Shown: positions 15,351-27,207 of the stretch, one piece after another | Position numbering within the stretch: the first letter of the stretch is position 1 | Layout: every line of letters begins with the position of its first letter | Assembly: GCA_027024155.1 (NCBI GenBank) | Contig: JALVTE010000020.1 | Location: 82,464-146,463, forward strand | Origin: Campylobacteraceae bacterium | GTDB taxonomy: Bacteria > Campylobacterota > Campylobacteria > Campylobacterales > Sulfurovaceae | DNA length: 64,000 bases | Reading direction: 5' to 3' | Notes under the pieces: generated by a model | What the model saw: the letters and a program-made list of their open reading frames with translations, nothing else | Database searches by the model: none | Told to the model about the DNA's origin: nothing | Made by a program: the position numbers and the translations under genes

Positions 15351-15907
15351 TATTTCCATTTACCAATTTCAAAGTTTTTAAAAGAGCTTAGTGCGTCTGA
15401 TTTTGTCCAAACTCCAACTCCACCACCTTGAGAATTAAAAGTAAAGTTTAAAAGTTCTTTATCATCTAAGTAGAGTCGATAGCGAGACATATATACTTTT
15501 ATTGTCATATTATGCCAACCGCTACTGAGCTTAATATTACTAGAGGCTCTCTCTACTCTTAAACCATTTGTAACGGTGTAGAATCTAAAGTTATCTTCTA
15601 GTGGATTGAAGCGAGCTACTAAGTAGTTGTCTCTGTCTTTAACATCCCACATAATACCACCACCTTGGTCTTGCGAGCCACTATTTGCTTTAAAATCAAC
15701 CGATAAAGTACCATTAGATAGGGCAAAATCTTTAGTAAAATATAAATTATAATATTCACCACTAGGTTTTGTTAAACTAACAATAGTAGAGTTGCCATCT
15801 TTACTTGTAATCCACTTACCTACACTTTGCCATTTACCTTTAGAAAAGTCAATATTTTGGGCATTTAATTGTAAAAGTAGAGTTATAATAAGTATTAGCT
15901 TTTTCAA
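15350..15907 (-). CDS. Secreted LamG/concanavalin-like domain protein
   Basis: 185 residues: signal peptide MKKLILIITLLLQLNA, then one jelly-roll domain. GTLSVDFKANSGSQDQGGGIMWDVKDRDNYLVARFNPLEDN, the SGWHNMTIKVYMSRYRLYLDDKEL block and GGGVGVWTKSDALSSFKNFEI match the LamG-like (Laminin_G_3/DUF1080-type) carbohydrate- or protein-binding fold. No catalytic residues are evident. It is probably periplasmic or extracellular. It stands alone between the prfA-side repeat and the gNOR promoter; function unknown. Confidence 0.8.
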   Translation of the reverse strand: MKKLILIITLLLQLNAQNIDFSKGKWQSVGKWITSKDGNSTIVSLTKPSGEYYNLYFTKDFALSNGTLSVDFKANSGSQDQGGGIMWDVKDRDNYLVARFNPLEDNFRFYTVTNGLRVERASSNIKLSSGWHNMTIKVYMSRYRLYLDDKELLNFTFNSQGGGVGVWTKSDALSSFKNFEIGKWK

Positions 15908-16017
15908 AATAGTTTACCTTTTTAAAGGTATTATACCAGAAAGTTATTTAGAATAGAAGCTGTTAGAGCTGCCCTTCATTGCCATTAAGTTAAGAGTAAA
16001 ATATCCATTTATTGGCA

Positions 16018-16196
16018 TAAAGCTAAAAGCAGAAAGCAAAAAAATTATCTGCCTCCTGTCGTTCCCAACAGAAAAGGGGTTCCACGATTTTAAATGCTTA
16101 AAAGTTAAAATAGGATTTTTATAGCAGTTCAAATCGTAGATTCCCGCTTTCGCGAGAATGACGAGGTGGTTAGCTTTTGGCTTTGAGCTTTTAGCT
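16018..16196. repeat. MITE-like repeat with imperfect terminal inverted repeats
   Basis: Left end AGCTAAAAGCAGAAAGCAAAA (from about 16021) pairs with the right end TTTTGGCTTTGAGCTTTTAG (about 16175-16194) at roughly 18 of 22 positions. The core of about 130 bp includes the palindrome ATTCCCGCTTTCGCGAGAAT (16140-16159), a type of dispersed bacterial palindrome. No transposase is present. A 62-codon frame inside it is not credible as a gene. The whole stretch 15908-16195 contains nothing else recognisable. Confidence 0.55.
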
Positions 16197-17269
16197 TATA
16201 TACTCTCTTCTGTAGCTTGCAGAGCTTCTGCTTGTGCGTGGGCAATTAGTGGGTCTATTACTAAATCTAGGGCACCGTTGTTCATTACATCATCTAGTGC
16301 ATAAATTGTAAGTCCGATACGATGGTCGGTAATACGGCTTTGTGGATAGTTGTATGTTCTAATCTTTTCGCTTCTGTCGCCACTTCCAACTTGCAGTTTT
16401 CTCTCTTGTGCTAATTGGTCCATCTGCTCTTGCATTTGTGCTTCGTAAACTCTAGCTTTAAGCACTTTCATAGCTTTATCACGGTTTTTGTGTTGCGATT
16501 TCTCATCTTGAATAGATACTGTAATTCCTGTTGGAATATGTGTTAAACGAACGGCTGAATCAGTTGTGTTTACACATTGTCCGCCACATCCACTAGCACG
16601 GAAAACATCCATACGAACTTCGTTTGGCTTAATATCTACCTCTACATCTTCTACCTCTGGCATTACGGCAACTGTAATTGCAGAAGTATGCACTCTACCT
16701 TGTGTTTCAGTTGCTGGCACACGCTGAACACGGTGCGTTCCACCCTCGTATTTTAGTTTTGCATAAACACTATCGCCTTTAATAAGAGCAATAATCTCTT
16801 TAAAACCACCTGCTGTTCCCTCGCTTGAGCTTACAAGCTCTACTTTCCAACCCTGTTTATCGGCATAACGCATATACATTTTGTAAGCATCTTCTACAAA
16901 TAGAGCACTCTCATCGCCCCCAGTACCGGCACGAAGCTCGATATAGATATCTTTGTCATCATTTGGGTCTTTTGGAATCATTAAGATTTTTATCTCTTCT
17001 TGAAGCTCTTTTAAGCGTGGCTCTAGTTCTGCTAGCTCCTCTTTTGCCATTTCGCCAAACTCTTCATCACCTAGCATCTCTTTATTCTCTTCGATTGCTT
17101 CTATAACTTCTATAATCTCTATAGCTTTATTTCGAATTGGCTCGATATTAGATTGTTCCTTGCTAAGTTCTGTCATCTTTTTAATGTCAGATGCTATCTC
17201 TGGTGTGCTAAGTTCTTGGGTTATTTCGTCGTATCTATCTATAAATGGTTGAAGCTTGCTTTTAAGCAT
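16196..17269 (-). CDS. prfA: Peptide chain release factor 1
   Basis: 357 residues, standard RF1 length. The catalytic GGQ lies in [23 protein letters not shown] and triggers peptidyl-tRNA hydrolysis at UAA/UAG codons. The recognition-domain region has [13 protein letters not shown], with the C-terminal [20 protein letters not shown] typical of RF1. The Cys after GGQ (GGQC, usually GGQH) is a variant. It lies 48 nt after rpsT. Between them is a small hairpin (GCACCT / AGGTGC) that may tune read-through. Its stop codon lies in the right arm of the MITE-like repeat. Confidence 0.97.
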   Translation of the reverse strand: MLKSKLQPFIDRYDEITQELSTPEIASDIKKMTELSKEQSNIEPIRNKAIEIIEVIEAIEENKEMLGDEEFGEMAKEELAELEPRLKELQEEIKILMIPKDPNDDKDIYIELRAGTGGDESALFVEDAYKMYMRYADKQGWKVELVSSSEGTAGGFKEIIALIKGDSVYAKLKYEGGTHRVQRVPATETQGRVHTSAITVAVMPEVEDVEVDIKPNEVRMDVFRASGCGGQCVNTTDSAVRLTHIPTGITVSIQDEKSQHKNRDKAMKVLKARVYEAQMQEQMDQLAQERKLQVGSGDRSEKIRTYNYPQSRITDHRIGLTIYALDDVMNNGALDLVIDPLIAHAQAEALQATEESI

Positions 17270-17317
17270 GGAATTTCCTGTATAAGGGGAGTTTTTGCAC
17301 CTAAAAGGTGCTGTGGC

Positions 17318-17584
17318 TTACGCCTCTAGTGAGTTTACTAATTTGTGAAGACGGCTTACTTTTCTTGAAGCAGTTTGCTTCTTTAAGAAACCTTTGCTCA
17401 CAAAGTGGTGAAGTTGCTTGTTAGCAATTTTAAATGCCTCTGCAGCACCCTCTTTATTACCAGCTTCTACAGCCTCTTTAACAGCTTTTACGATGTTTTT
17501 AAGACGAGTTCTGTAGTATCTGTTTCTCTCTGTTCTTACGATTGTCTGTTTTGCTCTTTTTTTAGCAGACTTATGATTTGCCAT
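17318..17584 (-). CDS. rpsT: Ribosomal protein S20
   Basis: 88 residues, strongly basic: [21 protein letters not shown] at the start, then [21 protein letters not shown] and [27 protein letters not shown]. This is the complete bS20 pattern of three long helices that binds the 5' domain of 16S rRNA in the small subunit. It is followed by prfA on the same strand, a pairing common in Campylobacterota. It diverges from glmM across a 154-bp gap that must hold both promoters. Confidence 0.97.
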   Translation of the reverse strand: MANHKSAKKRAKQTIVRTERNRYYRTRLKNIVKAVKEAVEAGNKEGAAEAFKIANKQLHHFVSKGFLKKQTASRKVSRLHKLVNSLEA

Positions 17585-17738
17585 TGAATTTTCCTTGAAT
17601 GTTAATTATAAAACTTGGGCAGAACCCCATTTAATTGGCGAATGGTATCAAAAAACATATTAAATTTATATTAATTAGCACAAATTACTAAATATTTTGG
17701 TAAAATCTTACTCAGAGTTTATATTAAGGAATTAATTT

Positions 17739-19076
17739 ATGGCACTTTTTGGTACAGATGGCGTTCGTGGAAAGGCGGGCGAAAAGGTAAATGCAATGGC
17801 GGTTTTGAAACTTGCTATGGCAACAGGAATATATTTTAAGAAGAATGCAAAAACAAATAAGATTTTAGTGGGAAAAGATACAAGAAGAAGTGGTTATATG
17901 GTAGAAGCTGCAATTTTAGCAGGACTTACAGCTGTGGGATATGATGTTATACAAATAGGACCATTCCCAACACCAGCTGTTGCATTTATTGCAACAAATA
18001 TGCGTTGTGATGGTGCAGTTATGATTAGTGCTAGCCACAACCCTTTTTACGATAATGGTATTAAATTTTTTGACAGTAATGGAAATAAGTTACCTAAAGA
18101 GATAGAGAATGAAATTAACGAAATTTATCAAAATGAAGATTTAATACAGAGTTGCCAAAAAACTGGTAAATCAATAGGTAGAAGTAAAAGAATCGATGAT
18201 GTTATAGGTCGATATATTGTGCATCTTAAAAACTCTTTTCCTAAAGAGATAAACTTACAAGGCTTAAGAGTTGTAATAGATACCGCAAATGGTGCTGGCT
18301 ATTTAGTGGGTGGAACAATTTTAGAAGAGTTAGGTGCAGATGTTATTGTTATTAACGATAAACCAAATGGCTTTAATATTAATGAACTGTGCGGGGCAAT
18401 GCATCCTGAAGAGTTGGCAAAAGCGGTTAGAGAGTATAGAGCCGATATTGGTATTGCACTAGATGGTGATGCCGATAGAATTGTTCTTGTAGATGAGAAA
18501 GGTGATATAGTAGATGGAGACCAGTTAATGGGCTCTTTAGCTATACATTTAAAGAAAAACGGTATGTTGGCAAGTGATAATTTTGTAACAACTATTATGA
18601 GCAATATGGCACTAGATGACTACTTAGCTCAACATGGCATTACAACGCATAGAAGTGATGTAGGCGATAAAAATGTGGCAGAACTGATGCAAAAAGTTGG
18701 TACAAATTTTGGTGGCGAAGAGAGTGGGCATGTAATATTTAGCGACTACTCAAAAACAGGCGATGGCATATTAAGTGGCTTGCAAGCGTTGGCAATGCTG
18801 GTACAAAATGGTGGTAAAGCAAGCGAAATATTTAGACCGTTTAAGCTATATCCACAAGCTAAATGCAACTTACATATCAGTAATAAAATACCATTAGATG
18901 AAATAGAGGGCTTAGATGAACTAAAAGCAAAAGTAGAGGCAGAGAATATGCGACACCTATTTAGATACTCTGGTACAGAAAATAAGATAAGATTACTTAT
19001 AGAGGGTGAAGATACTAAAAAGATGAATGAACTTATTGAAGAGGCAGAAGCATTCTTTACAAAGGCTCTTTCGTGA
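17739..19076 (+). CDS. glmM: Phosphoglucosamine mutase
   Basis: 445 residues, normal for GlmM. N-terminal ALFGTDGVRGKAG, the phosphoserine loop MISASHNPFYDNGIKFF (Ser near 100), the metal loop ALDGDADRIVLVD and the phosphate-binding RYSGTENKIRLL near the end are all present. It converts glucosamine-6-phosphate to glucosamine-1-phosphate, the step before UDP-GlcNAc. It therefore feeds peptidoglycan, lipid A and the UDP-GlcNAc-derived sugars made by the locus starting at 20.5 kb. lspA overlaps its end by 4 nt. Confidence 0.98.
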   Translation: MALFGTDGVRGKAGEKVNAMAVLKLAMATGIYFKKNAKTNKILVGKDTRRSGYMVEAAILAGLTAVGYDVIQIGPFPTPAVAFIATNMRCDGAVMISASHNPFYDNGIKFFDSNGNKLPKEIENEINEIYQNEDLIQSCQKTGKSIGRSKRIDDVIGRYIVHLKNSFPKEINLQGLRVVIDTANGAGYLVGGTILEELGADVIVINDKPNGFNINELCGAMHPEELAKAVREYRADIGIALDGDADRIVLVDEKGDIVDGDQLMGSLAIHLKKNGMLASDNFVTTIMSNMALDDYLAQHGITTHRSDVGDKNVAELMQKVGTNFGGEESGHVIFSDYSKTGDGILSGLQALAMLVQNGGKASEIFRPFKLYPQAKCNLHISNKIPLDEIEGLDELKAKVEAENMRHLFRYSGTENKIRLLIEGEDTKKMNELIEEAEAFFTKALS

Positions 19077-19519
19077 GAAAATTTGCAATATTTCTATTTG
19101 CATTAATTGGTGTGTTTTTTATTGACCAAGGTTTAAAAGACCTATTCTATATTCAACATTTCGATTGGCAAAGCAAGTGTATTTCGCTAGAGTTACACCT
19201 AAATAAAGGCGTAGCGTTTAGTATGTTGGAGTTTTTGGGAAATAATTTAAAATGGGTTCAACTCTCTCTTGTAGCACTGCTTGTCTACTTGGCATACAGT
19301 GAAAAGTGGCTAGAGAAATACCCACTCTCTCTAGGTTTGGTAGCAGGTGGAGCAGTTGGTAATTTGTACGATAGATTCAGCATAGATGCTGTAGTAGATT
19401 ATGTTTACTGGCACTGTGGCTTTAACTTTGCTGTATTTAATTTTGCTGATGTAATGATAGATGTAGGTATCGCTCTGATAATTTTACAAGAGTTTATTAA
19501 GTATAGAAAAGAGAAATAG
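19073..19519 (+). CDS. lspA: Lipoprotein signal peptidase (signal peptidase II)
   Basis: 148 residues, four membrane helices. The family motifs NKGVAFSMLEF and GNLYDRFSIDAVVDYVYWH...FAVFNFADVMIDVG carry the two catalytic Asp (in YDR-xx-DAVVDY and FNFAD). It cleaves lipoprotein signal peptides after lipid modification; several lipoproteins in the window (DUF2202, DUF1800-like) would be substrates. The start is GTG at 19073, overlapping the glmM stop (GTGA), so the two genes are coupled. Confidence 0.96.
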   Translation: MRKFAIFLFALIGVFFIDQGLKDLFYIQHFDWQSKCISLELHLNKGVAFSMLEFLGNNLKWVQLSLVALLVYLAYSEKWLEKYPLSLGLVAGGAVGNLYDRFSIDAVVDYVYWHCGFNFAVFNFADVMIDVGIALIILQEFIKYRKEK

Positions 19520-20425
19520 ATGCGATTTTTACTATTTTTTCTTTTACTGACAGTGGCTAATGCTTATAATATAGTACCAGCAAATTATCATGGTAAAATA
19601 AAGTTTATAAAGCAAGAGAAGTTAGATTACTACTTCGATGGTTTAAATTTTAGTGAGCTATCAGACTTAGCTTACGATAGAGCAAGCGATACACTTTATG
19701 CAGTAAGTGACAAGGGGTTACTTTTTACATTTAAGGCAAATATAAATAAAGATGGCTTTAAACTAACACCACTAAATGGCTATAAACTTAAAAGCAAAAA
19801 GGGAAAACGCTTAAAAAAATGGAAACGTGACAGCGAGGGGTTAACACTAGATAATAGAAACAATCTATATATTAGCTTCGAGGGTAAACCAAAAATATCT
19901 CTATTTAGAAAAGATGGCGTTAAAATAAAAAATATAAAATTGCCAAAAGCTTTAAAGAGGGCAAAACTACGCTCTAAAAACAAAAGTTTAGAATCCTTAG
20001 CTTGGCACCCAAAATATGGTTTATTAACAGCACTAGAGTACTCAAAAGTAGGTGATAAAAAAGAGAACCAGACAATATACTCTACAAGTGGAAAAAGTTG
20101 GCGACTAAAAATGGAGCCAATTCACAACAATGCAATAACTGCAATAGAGGTAATGGATGACGGCAACTTACTAATATTAGAGCGAGCCTACAATGGCTTG
20201 TTAGGCAAATTCCAAGCAAACTTAGTAAAAATGTACATAAAAAACTGCAAAAGTGGAGAGTTTTGCAAAAAAGAGAAACTATTAACAATAGACAGTGCCA
20301 AAGGTTGGCAAGTAGAAAACTTCGAAGGTCTATGCAGAGTAGGCAAAAACCGCTACCTAATGGTCAGTGATGATAACGATAGCATATTGGCTTCTACAGT
20401 TTTAGTTTATTTTGAAATTTTTTAA
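19520..20425 (+). CDS. Secreted esterase-like phytase family protein
   Basis: 301 residues with a signal peptide (MRFLLFFLLLTVANA). The body shows the beta-propeller pattern of the esterase-like activity of phytase family (PF13449): ELSDLAYDRASDTLYAVSDKG, RDSEGLTLDNRNNLYISFEGKPKISLF, NAITAIEVMDDGNLLILERAY, ENFEGLCRVGKNRYLMVSDDN. Substrate unknown; phosphate-ester hydrolysis is possible but unproven. It starts directly after the lspA stop, so it is third in the glmM-lspA operon. Confidence 0.82.
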   Translation: MRFLLFFLLLTVANAYNIVPANYHGKIKFIKQEKLDYYFDGLNFSELSDLAYDRASDTLYAVSDKGLLFTFKANINKDGFKLTPLNGYKLKSKKGKRLKKWKRDSEGLTLDNRNNLYISFEGKPKISLFRKDGVKIKNIKLPKALKRAKLRSKNKSLESLAWHPKYGLLTALEYSKVGDKKENQTIYSTSGKSWRLKMEPIHNNAITAIEVMDDGNLLILERAYNGLLGKFQANLVKMYIKNCKSGEFCKKEKLLTIDSAKGWQVENFEGLCRVGKNRYLMVSDDNDSILASTVLVYFEIF

Positions 20426-20464
20426 AGAATTGACATAAAATGGGGGTTTGTTAAAAAAAACAAT

Positions 20465-20502
20465 TATAATATGTTTTATCTTGTGTAGTTAAAAGAGGAA
20501 AC
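20465..20502 (+). promoter_or_regulatory. Promoter and ribosome site of the polysaccharide locus
   Basis: TATAAT at 20465-20470 follows A/T-rich DNA and stands 33 nt before the first sugar gene, which has AGAGGAAAC as its ribosome site. A TTGACA at about 20430 is too far upstream (29 nt) to be its -35. The 77-bp gap separates this locus from the glmM operon. Confidence 0.45.
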
Positions 20503-22733
<2,231 letters not shown>

Positions 22734-22735
22734 AG

Positions 22736-23302
22736 ATGAGTTATTTTGCCCATGAAACAGCTATCATTGATGAGAGTGTAGTAATAGGAGAAAATACAAA
22801 AATTTGGCATTTCTCTCATGTGCTATCAGAAGCAACTATTGGAGAAAACTGCTCATTTGGACAAAACTGTGTAGTAGGACCAAAGGTAAATGTAGGCAAT
22901 GGTGTTAAAGTTCAAAACAATGTCTCTATTTACGAAGGTGTAGAGATAGAAGATGATGTCTTTTTAGGCCCTTCTATGGTCTTTACTAATGTTATTAACC
23001 CAAGAGCATTCATTCAAAGAAAAGAGGAGTTTAAAAAGACACTTCTTAAAAAAGGCTGTTCTGTTGGAGCAAATGCTACAATAGTATGTGGTGTAACTAT
23101 TGGAGAGTATGCACTTATAGGAAGTGGTGCGGTTGTAAACAGAGATGTAAAACCTTACGCTTTAATGGTTGGAGTTCCAGCCAAACAGATTGGTTGGGTT
23201 GGTATATCGGGGAATACTTTAGTGTTTAAAGATAATATCGCCCAAGATGAGTTTGCAGTATATAAATTAATCAATGATAATTTAGAGGTGGTTAAGAGAT
23301 GA
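22736..23302 (+). CDS. wbpD: UDP-amino-sugar N-acetyltransferase (WbpD-like, hexapeptide repeat)
   Basis: 188 residues built of left-handed beta-helix hexapeptides: [32 protein letters not shown], then [32 protein letters not shown] and [10 protein letters not shown]. This is the WbpD arrangement that N-acetylates the 3-amino group of UDP-GlcNAc(3N)A, using acetyl-CoA. It lies 2 nt after the oxidoreductase and overlaps the aminotransferase start by 4 nt, so all four genes are translationally linked. Confidence 0.93.
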   Translation: MSYFAHETAIIDESVVIGENTKIWHFSHVLSEATIGENCSFGQNCVVGPKVNVGNGVKVQNNVSIYEGVEIEDDVFLGPSMVFTNVINPRAFIQRKEEFKKTLLKKGCSVGANATIVCGVTIGEYALIGSGAVVNRDVKPYALMVGVPAKQIGWVGISGNTLVFKDNIAQDEFAVYKLINDNLEVVKR

Positions 23303-24399
23303 AAATAGATTTTGCGAAGTTACAATATCAATATCAACTCTATAAAGAGGAGATAGATAGTGCTATACATAGTGTATTAGATAAATCAAATTATATTATG
23401 GGCGAAGAGGTAAAAGAGTTAGAAGAGAACCTACAAAATTTTACAGGTGCAAAACACGCTATTACATGTGCTAGTGGTACAGATGCTTTGCTTCTTGCAA
23501 TGATGGCATTAGATATAAAACCAGGCGATGAGATTATTACAACGCCATTTACATTTATAGCAACAGCTGAAACTATAGCCTTTTTAGGAGCAAAGCCAGT
23601 TTTTGTAGATATAGATGAAAAAACTTACAATATTGACCCCTCTAAAATAGAAGAGAAGATAACTAATAAAACTAAAGCTATAATTCCAGTAAGCCTATAT
23701 GGGCAACCTGCCGATATAGATAAACTTCAAGCTATTGCAGACAAACACAATTTAAAATTAATTATCGATGGTGCTCAATCATTTGGAAGCACCTTTAATG
23801 GTAAAACAGATTCAAATTTAGGAGATATCTCAACCACAAGTTTCTTTCCTGCAAAACCATTAGGTTGCTTTGGAGATGGCGGGGCTGTTTTTACTAATAG
23901 TGATGAACTTGCCCAAAAGATAAAAATGCTAAGAATTCATGGACAAAACAAACGATACCACCATAAATATATTGGAATGGGCGGAAGAATGGATACAATC
24001 CAGTGTGCAGTTGTGAATGTGAAGTTAAAACACTATAAAGATGATTTAGCTAAAAGGCAAGAAGTAGCTAAGAAGTATAGTGAAGAGTTGAGAGTGAAAA
24101 GTGAAGAGTTGGTATTGCCATATGTGGATAAGCGAGCAACATCTGCTTGGGCTCAATACTCTATTAGGATAAATGATGAAGGACAAAGGGAGAAGGTGCA
24201 AGCAAAATTAAAAGAAGTTGGAGTACCAACAGCTGTGCACTATCCTATGCCTTTACATTTACAAGAGTGTTTTGAATATTTAGGCTATAAAGAGGGTAAC
24301 TTTCCTATTGCTGAAAAAATTAGCAAAGAGATTATGAGCTTGCCGATGAATCCATATTTATCTGATGAAGAGATAGAGTATATAGCAACACAGATATGA
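23299..24399 (+). CDS. wbpE: DegT/DnrJ/EryC1 aminotransferase (WbpE-like)
   Basis: 366 residues. PLP-enzyme motifs: [34 protein letters not shown] and the internal aldimine Lys in [16 protein letters not shown], with the [22 protein letters not shown] block. It transaminates the 3-keto sugar made by WbpB, with glutamate as the usual donor. Near residues 260-272 the insertion [11 protein letters not shown] is encoded by two 12-bp copies 21 bp apart (24079-24090, 24100-24111). It looks like an in-frame repeat inserted into the protein. Confidence 0.93.
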   Translation: MKIDFAKLQYQYQLYKEEIDSAIHSVLDKSNYIMGEEVKELEENLQNFTGAKHAITCASGTDALLLAMMALDIKPGDEIITTPFTFIATAETIAFLGAKPVFVDIDEKTYNIDPSKIEEKITNKTKAIIPVSLYGQPADIDKLQAIADKHNLKLIIDGAQSFGSTFNGKTDSNLGDISTTSFFPAKPLGCFGDGGAVFTNSDELAQKIKMLRIHGQNKRYHHKYIGMGGRMDTIQCAVVNVKLKHYKDDLAKRQEVAKKYSEELRVKSEELVLPYVDKRATSAWAQYSIRINDEGQREKVQAKLKEVGVPTAVHYPMPLHLQECFEYLGYKEGNFPIAEKISKEIMSLPMNPYLSDEEIEYIATQI

Positions 24400-25196
24400 T
24401 AAGAGTACTGCTACTATTAATACCATTTATACTGTTTGCTCAAAAGCCAAAGATACTACTTTTAAAAGTCTATAAAGAGCAAAATATTACTGGCTGGGTA
24501 ATGAGTGAAAAGTTAGATGGTATTAGAGCTTATTGGGACGGAAAGCATTTGATAAGCCGTAGCGGTAAAATTATACATGCACCAAAATGGTTTACAAAAA
24601 ATTACCCACCATTCCCAATAGATGGTGAATTATGGAGCAAGCGAGGAGATTTTGAAAATATCTCATCTATCGTAAGAGATAAAACTCCAAGTGACAAGTG
24701 GAGAGAGATTACTCATAACATCTTTGAAGTTCCATATGCTAAAGGTGGGCTATTTGAACGCTTAGCAAAAGTAAAACCATATGCTGGTAAATATATAAAA
24801 ATAATAAAACAAATCCCAATAAAAAATAAAAAACAGATGCAAGATTTCCTGCACCTAGTTGAAGCCAAAGGTGGCGAAGGCATAGTTGTGCGAGACCCAA
24901 ATACCCCATATATAAACAGACGAACATCAAAAGCCCTAAAAGTAAAAAGTTTTAAAGATACAGAGTGCAAAGTTGTTAAGCTGTTAAATGGAAAAGGCAA
25001 ATATGCAAATATGCTAGGCTCAATAAAGTGCCAACTACCAAACGGAACAATATTTAAAATAGGTTCAGGCTTTAGTAATAAAGAGCGAAAAAACCCACCA
25101 AAAGTAGGTGATATAGTTACTTTTAAATATAAAGAGATGACTAAATATGGCAAGCCTCGGTTTCCAGTGTTTCTTAGGATTAGAGATACTCAATAA
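24396..25196 (+). CDS. ligE: Periplasmic ATP-dependent DNA ligase (LigE type)
   Basis: 266 residues. The N-terminus [15 protein letters not shown] is a signal peptide. The nucleotidyl-transferase core has motif I EKLDGIRAYWDG (adenylated Lys 39), PIDGELW (motif III), GEGIVVRDP (IV) and ALKVKSF (V), followed by an OB domain. Length, export signal and lack of extra domains fit the minimal LigE family, thought to work on DNA in the periplasm, for example in uptake or biofilm DNA. The ATG overlaps the aminotransferase stop by 4 nt, so it is expressed with sugar genes; no functional link is obvious. Confidence 0.9.
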   Translation: MIRVLLLLIPFILFAQKPKILLLKVYKEQNITGWVMSEKLDGIRAYWDGKHLISRSGKIIHAPKWFTKNYPPFPIDGELWSKRGDFENISSIVRDKTPSDKWREITHNIFEVPYAKGGLFERLAKVKPYAGKYIKIIKQIPIKNKKQMQDFLHLVEAKGGEGIVVRDPNTPYINRRTSKALKVKSFKDTECKVVKLLNGKGKYANMLGSIKCQLPNGTIFKIGSGFSNKERKNPPKVGDIVTFKYKEMTKYGKPRFPVFLRIRDTQ

Positions 25197-25292
25197 AAAT
25201 TGTTGAGCTATATAAAATTTATTATTTATTGTTCTGAAAGCACTTTTTATATATAATAACATATATTGTACATAAATTAGTAAGGAGTGTTT

Positions 25293-26162
25293 TTGAAAGG
25301 AATAGTATTAGCAGGAGGTAGTGGAACAAGACTCTACCCCATAACTAAAAGCATAAGTAAGCAACTTCTACCAATTTATGATAAACCTATGATTTATTAT
25401 CCATTGTCTGTGTTAATGCTTGCAAAAATTAAAGATATATTGATAATTACAACTCCCCAAGATTTAGATAATTTTAAAAATCTTTTAGGTGATGGTAGCG
25501 ATTGGGGAATAAGATTAGAGTATAAAGTACAGCCATCTCCAGATGGTTTAGCACAAGCATTTATTTTAGGGGAAGAGTTTATTGGAGATGATAGTGTTTG
25601 TTTAATTTTAGGTGATAATATTTTTTATGGTCATGGTTTTACTCCACTACTTCAAAATGCAGCTTCTATTACAGAGGGTGCAATGGTATTTGGCTATCAG
25701 GTAAAAGACCCACAAAGATTTGGTGTTGTAGAGTTTGATAATAATATGAAAGTTATCAGTATAGAAGAGAAGCCAAAGAAACCTAAATCAAATTTTGCAG
25801 TTACTGGACTCTATTTTTATGATAATAGCGTTATAGAAATAGCAAAAAAAGTAAAACCTTCTGATAGGGGAGAACTTGAGATTACTTCAGTAAACGAAGA
25901 GTATTTAAAAAGAGATAAACTTCAGGTAGAGCTTCTTGGTCGTGGATTTGCTTGGTTAGATACAGGAACACACGAGAGTCTTTTGGATGCAGGATTATTT
26001 GTTCAGACAATAGAGCATAGACAAGGGTATAAAATAGCATGTCTTGAAGAGATAGCTTATAATAATGGCTGGATAGATAAAGAAAAAGTATTAAATATAG
26101 CAAGTAAACTTAGTAAAAATGGATATGGGCAATATCTTAAAGAGTTGGTAAAGAATGACTAA
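25293..26162 (+). CDS. rfbA: Glucose-1-phosphate thymidylyltransferase
   Basis: 289 residues from TTG 25293. AAGGAG (25282-25287) is 5 nt before it, and the frame's GTG at 25287 overlaps that ribosome site and cannot be used. The protein then begins [16 protein letters not shown], the canonical RmlA start. Further motifs: [52 protein letters not shown] and [13 protein letters not shown]. It makes dTDP-glucose. The 90-bp gap before it holds an A/T-rich TATAAT-like stretch (about 25251) that could be an internal promoter. Confidence 0.96.
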   Translation: MKGIVLAGGSGTRLYPITKSISKQLLPIYDKPMIYYPLSVLMLAKIKDILIITTPQDLDNFKNLLGDGSDWGIRLEYKVQPSPDGLAQAFILGEEFIGDDSVCLILGDNIFYGHGFTPLLQNAASITEGAMVFGYQVKDPQRFGVVEFDNNMKVISIEEKPKKPKSNFAVTGLYFYDNSVIEIAKKVKPSDRGELEITSVNEEYLKRDKLQVELLGRGFAWLDTGTHESLLDAGLFVQTIEHRQGYKIACLEEIAYNNGWIDKEKVLNIASKLSKNGYGQYLKELVKND

Positions 26163-27207
26163 TATACTTTTAACTGGAACAGCTGGATTTATAGGCTCTA
26201 ATTTTGTACCATATTTTTTGGAAAAGTATCCAGAGTATAATTTAATAAATTTAGATTTACTTACTTATGCAGGCAGTTTAGAGAATTTAAAAGAGTGTGA
26301 GAATAATCCTAGATACAAGTTTATAAAAGGTGATATTTGTAATCGCCAGCTTGTAGAGTTTATATTCAATGAGTATGATATTAAAGGTGTTATTCACTTT
26401 GCAGCAGAGTCTCATGTAGATAATAGTATCAAAAACCCTGGTATTTTTATAGAGACAAATGTTAATGGAACATATACATTAATTGATGTTGCAAAAAACT
26501 ATTGGATGGATAAACCTTTTAAATATAAAGATGAATATGAAGCTTGCAGATTTCACCATATTTCAACCGATGAAGTTTATGGAACACTTAGTGATGACCC
26601 TAAAGAACTTTTTACAGAGACAACTCCTTATGCCCCAAACTCTCCATATAGTGCAAGTAAAGCAAGTAGTGATATGATTGTAAGAAGTTATAAAGAGACT
26701 TATGGATTAAACACAGTTATAACAAATTGTTCAAATAATTATGGTCCTAAACAGCATGATGAAAAACTTATTCCAACTATAATAAGAAATGCACTTTTAG
26801 GAAAAAATATACCAATATATGGAGATGGAAAAAATATTAGAGATTGGTTATATGTTTTAGACCACTGCAAGGGTATAGATTTAGTATATCATAAAGGTAG
26901 AAATGGAGAGACTTATAATATAGGTGGAAGAAATGAGCGAACAAATCTTCAGATAGTTAATAAAATATGTGAAATATTAGATGAAGTCTATCCTATATCT
27001 CAAAACAATACAATACAAAATTCAAAATTAAATATTCAAAACTATAAAAGTTTAATAACTTTTGTAGAAGATAGAGCAGGTCATGACAGACGCTATGCAA
27101 TAGATGCAACTAAACTTGAAGATGAACTTGGCTGGAAAGCAGATGAAACATTTGAGAGTGGAATTGTAAAAACTATTGATTGGTACTTAAAGAAGTATGA
27201 CAAGTGA
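26155..27207 (+). CDS. rfbB: dTDP-glucose 4,6-dehydratase
   Basis: 350 residues. [15 protein letters not shown] (NAD site), [23 protein letters not shown] with the catalytic Thr-Asp-Glu, and [10 protein letters not shown] with the catalytic Tyr and Lys. It overlaps rfbA by 8 nt. It yields dTDP-4-keto-6-deoxyglucose. rfbC and rfbD are not in the window, so conversion to dTDP-L-rhamnose would need genes elsewhere. Near residues 283-301 there is an unusual insertion, [12 protein letters not shown], coded by ATTCAAAA-type repeats (about 27016-27045) between ILDEVYP and [16 protein letters not shown]. Confidence 0.96.
   Translation: MTNILLTGTAGFIGSNFVPYFLEKYPEYNLINLDLLTYAGSLENLKECENNPRYKFIKGDICNRQLVEFIFNEYDIKGVIHFAAESHVDNSIKNPGIFIETNVNGTYTLIDVAKNYWMDKPFKYKDEYEACRFHHISTDEVYGTLSDDPKELFTETTPYAPNSPYSASKASSDMIVRSYKETYGLNTVITNCSNNYGPKQHDEKLIPTIIRNALLGKNIPIYGDGKNIRDWLYVLDHCKGIDLVYHKGRNGETYNIGGRNERTNLQIVNKICEILDEVYPISQNNTIQNSKLNIQNYKSLITFVEDRAGHDRRYAIDATKLEDELGWKADETFESGIVKTIDWYLKKYDK

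Noticed and set aside
15944-16132. 62-codon minus-strand frame after prfA
   Set aside because: It lies mostly within the MITE-like repeat, has no ribosome site, and its translation shows no protein-like pattern.
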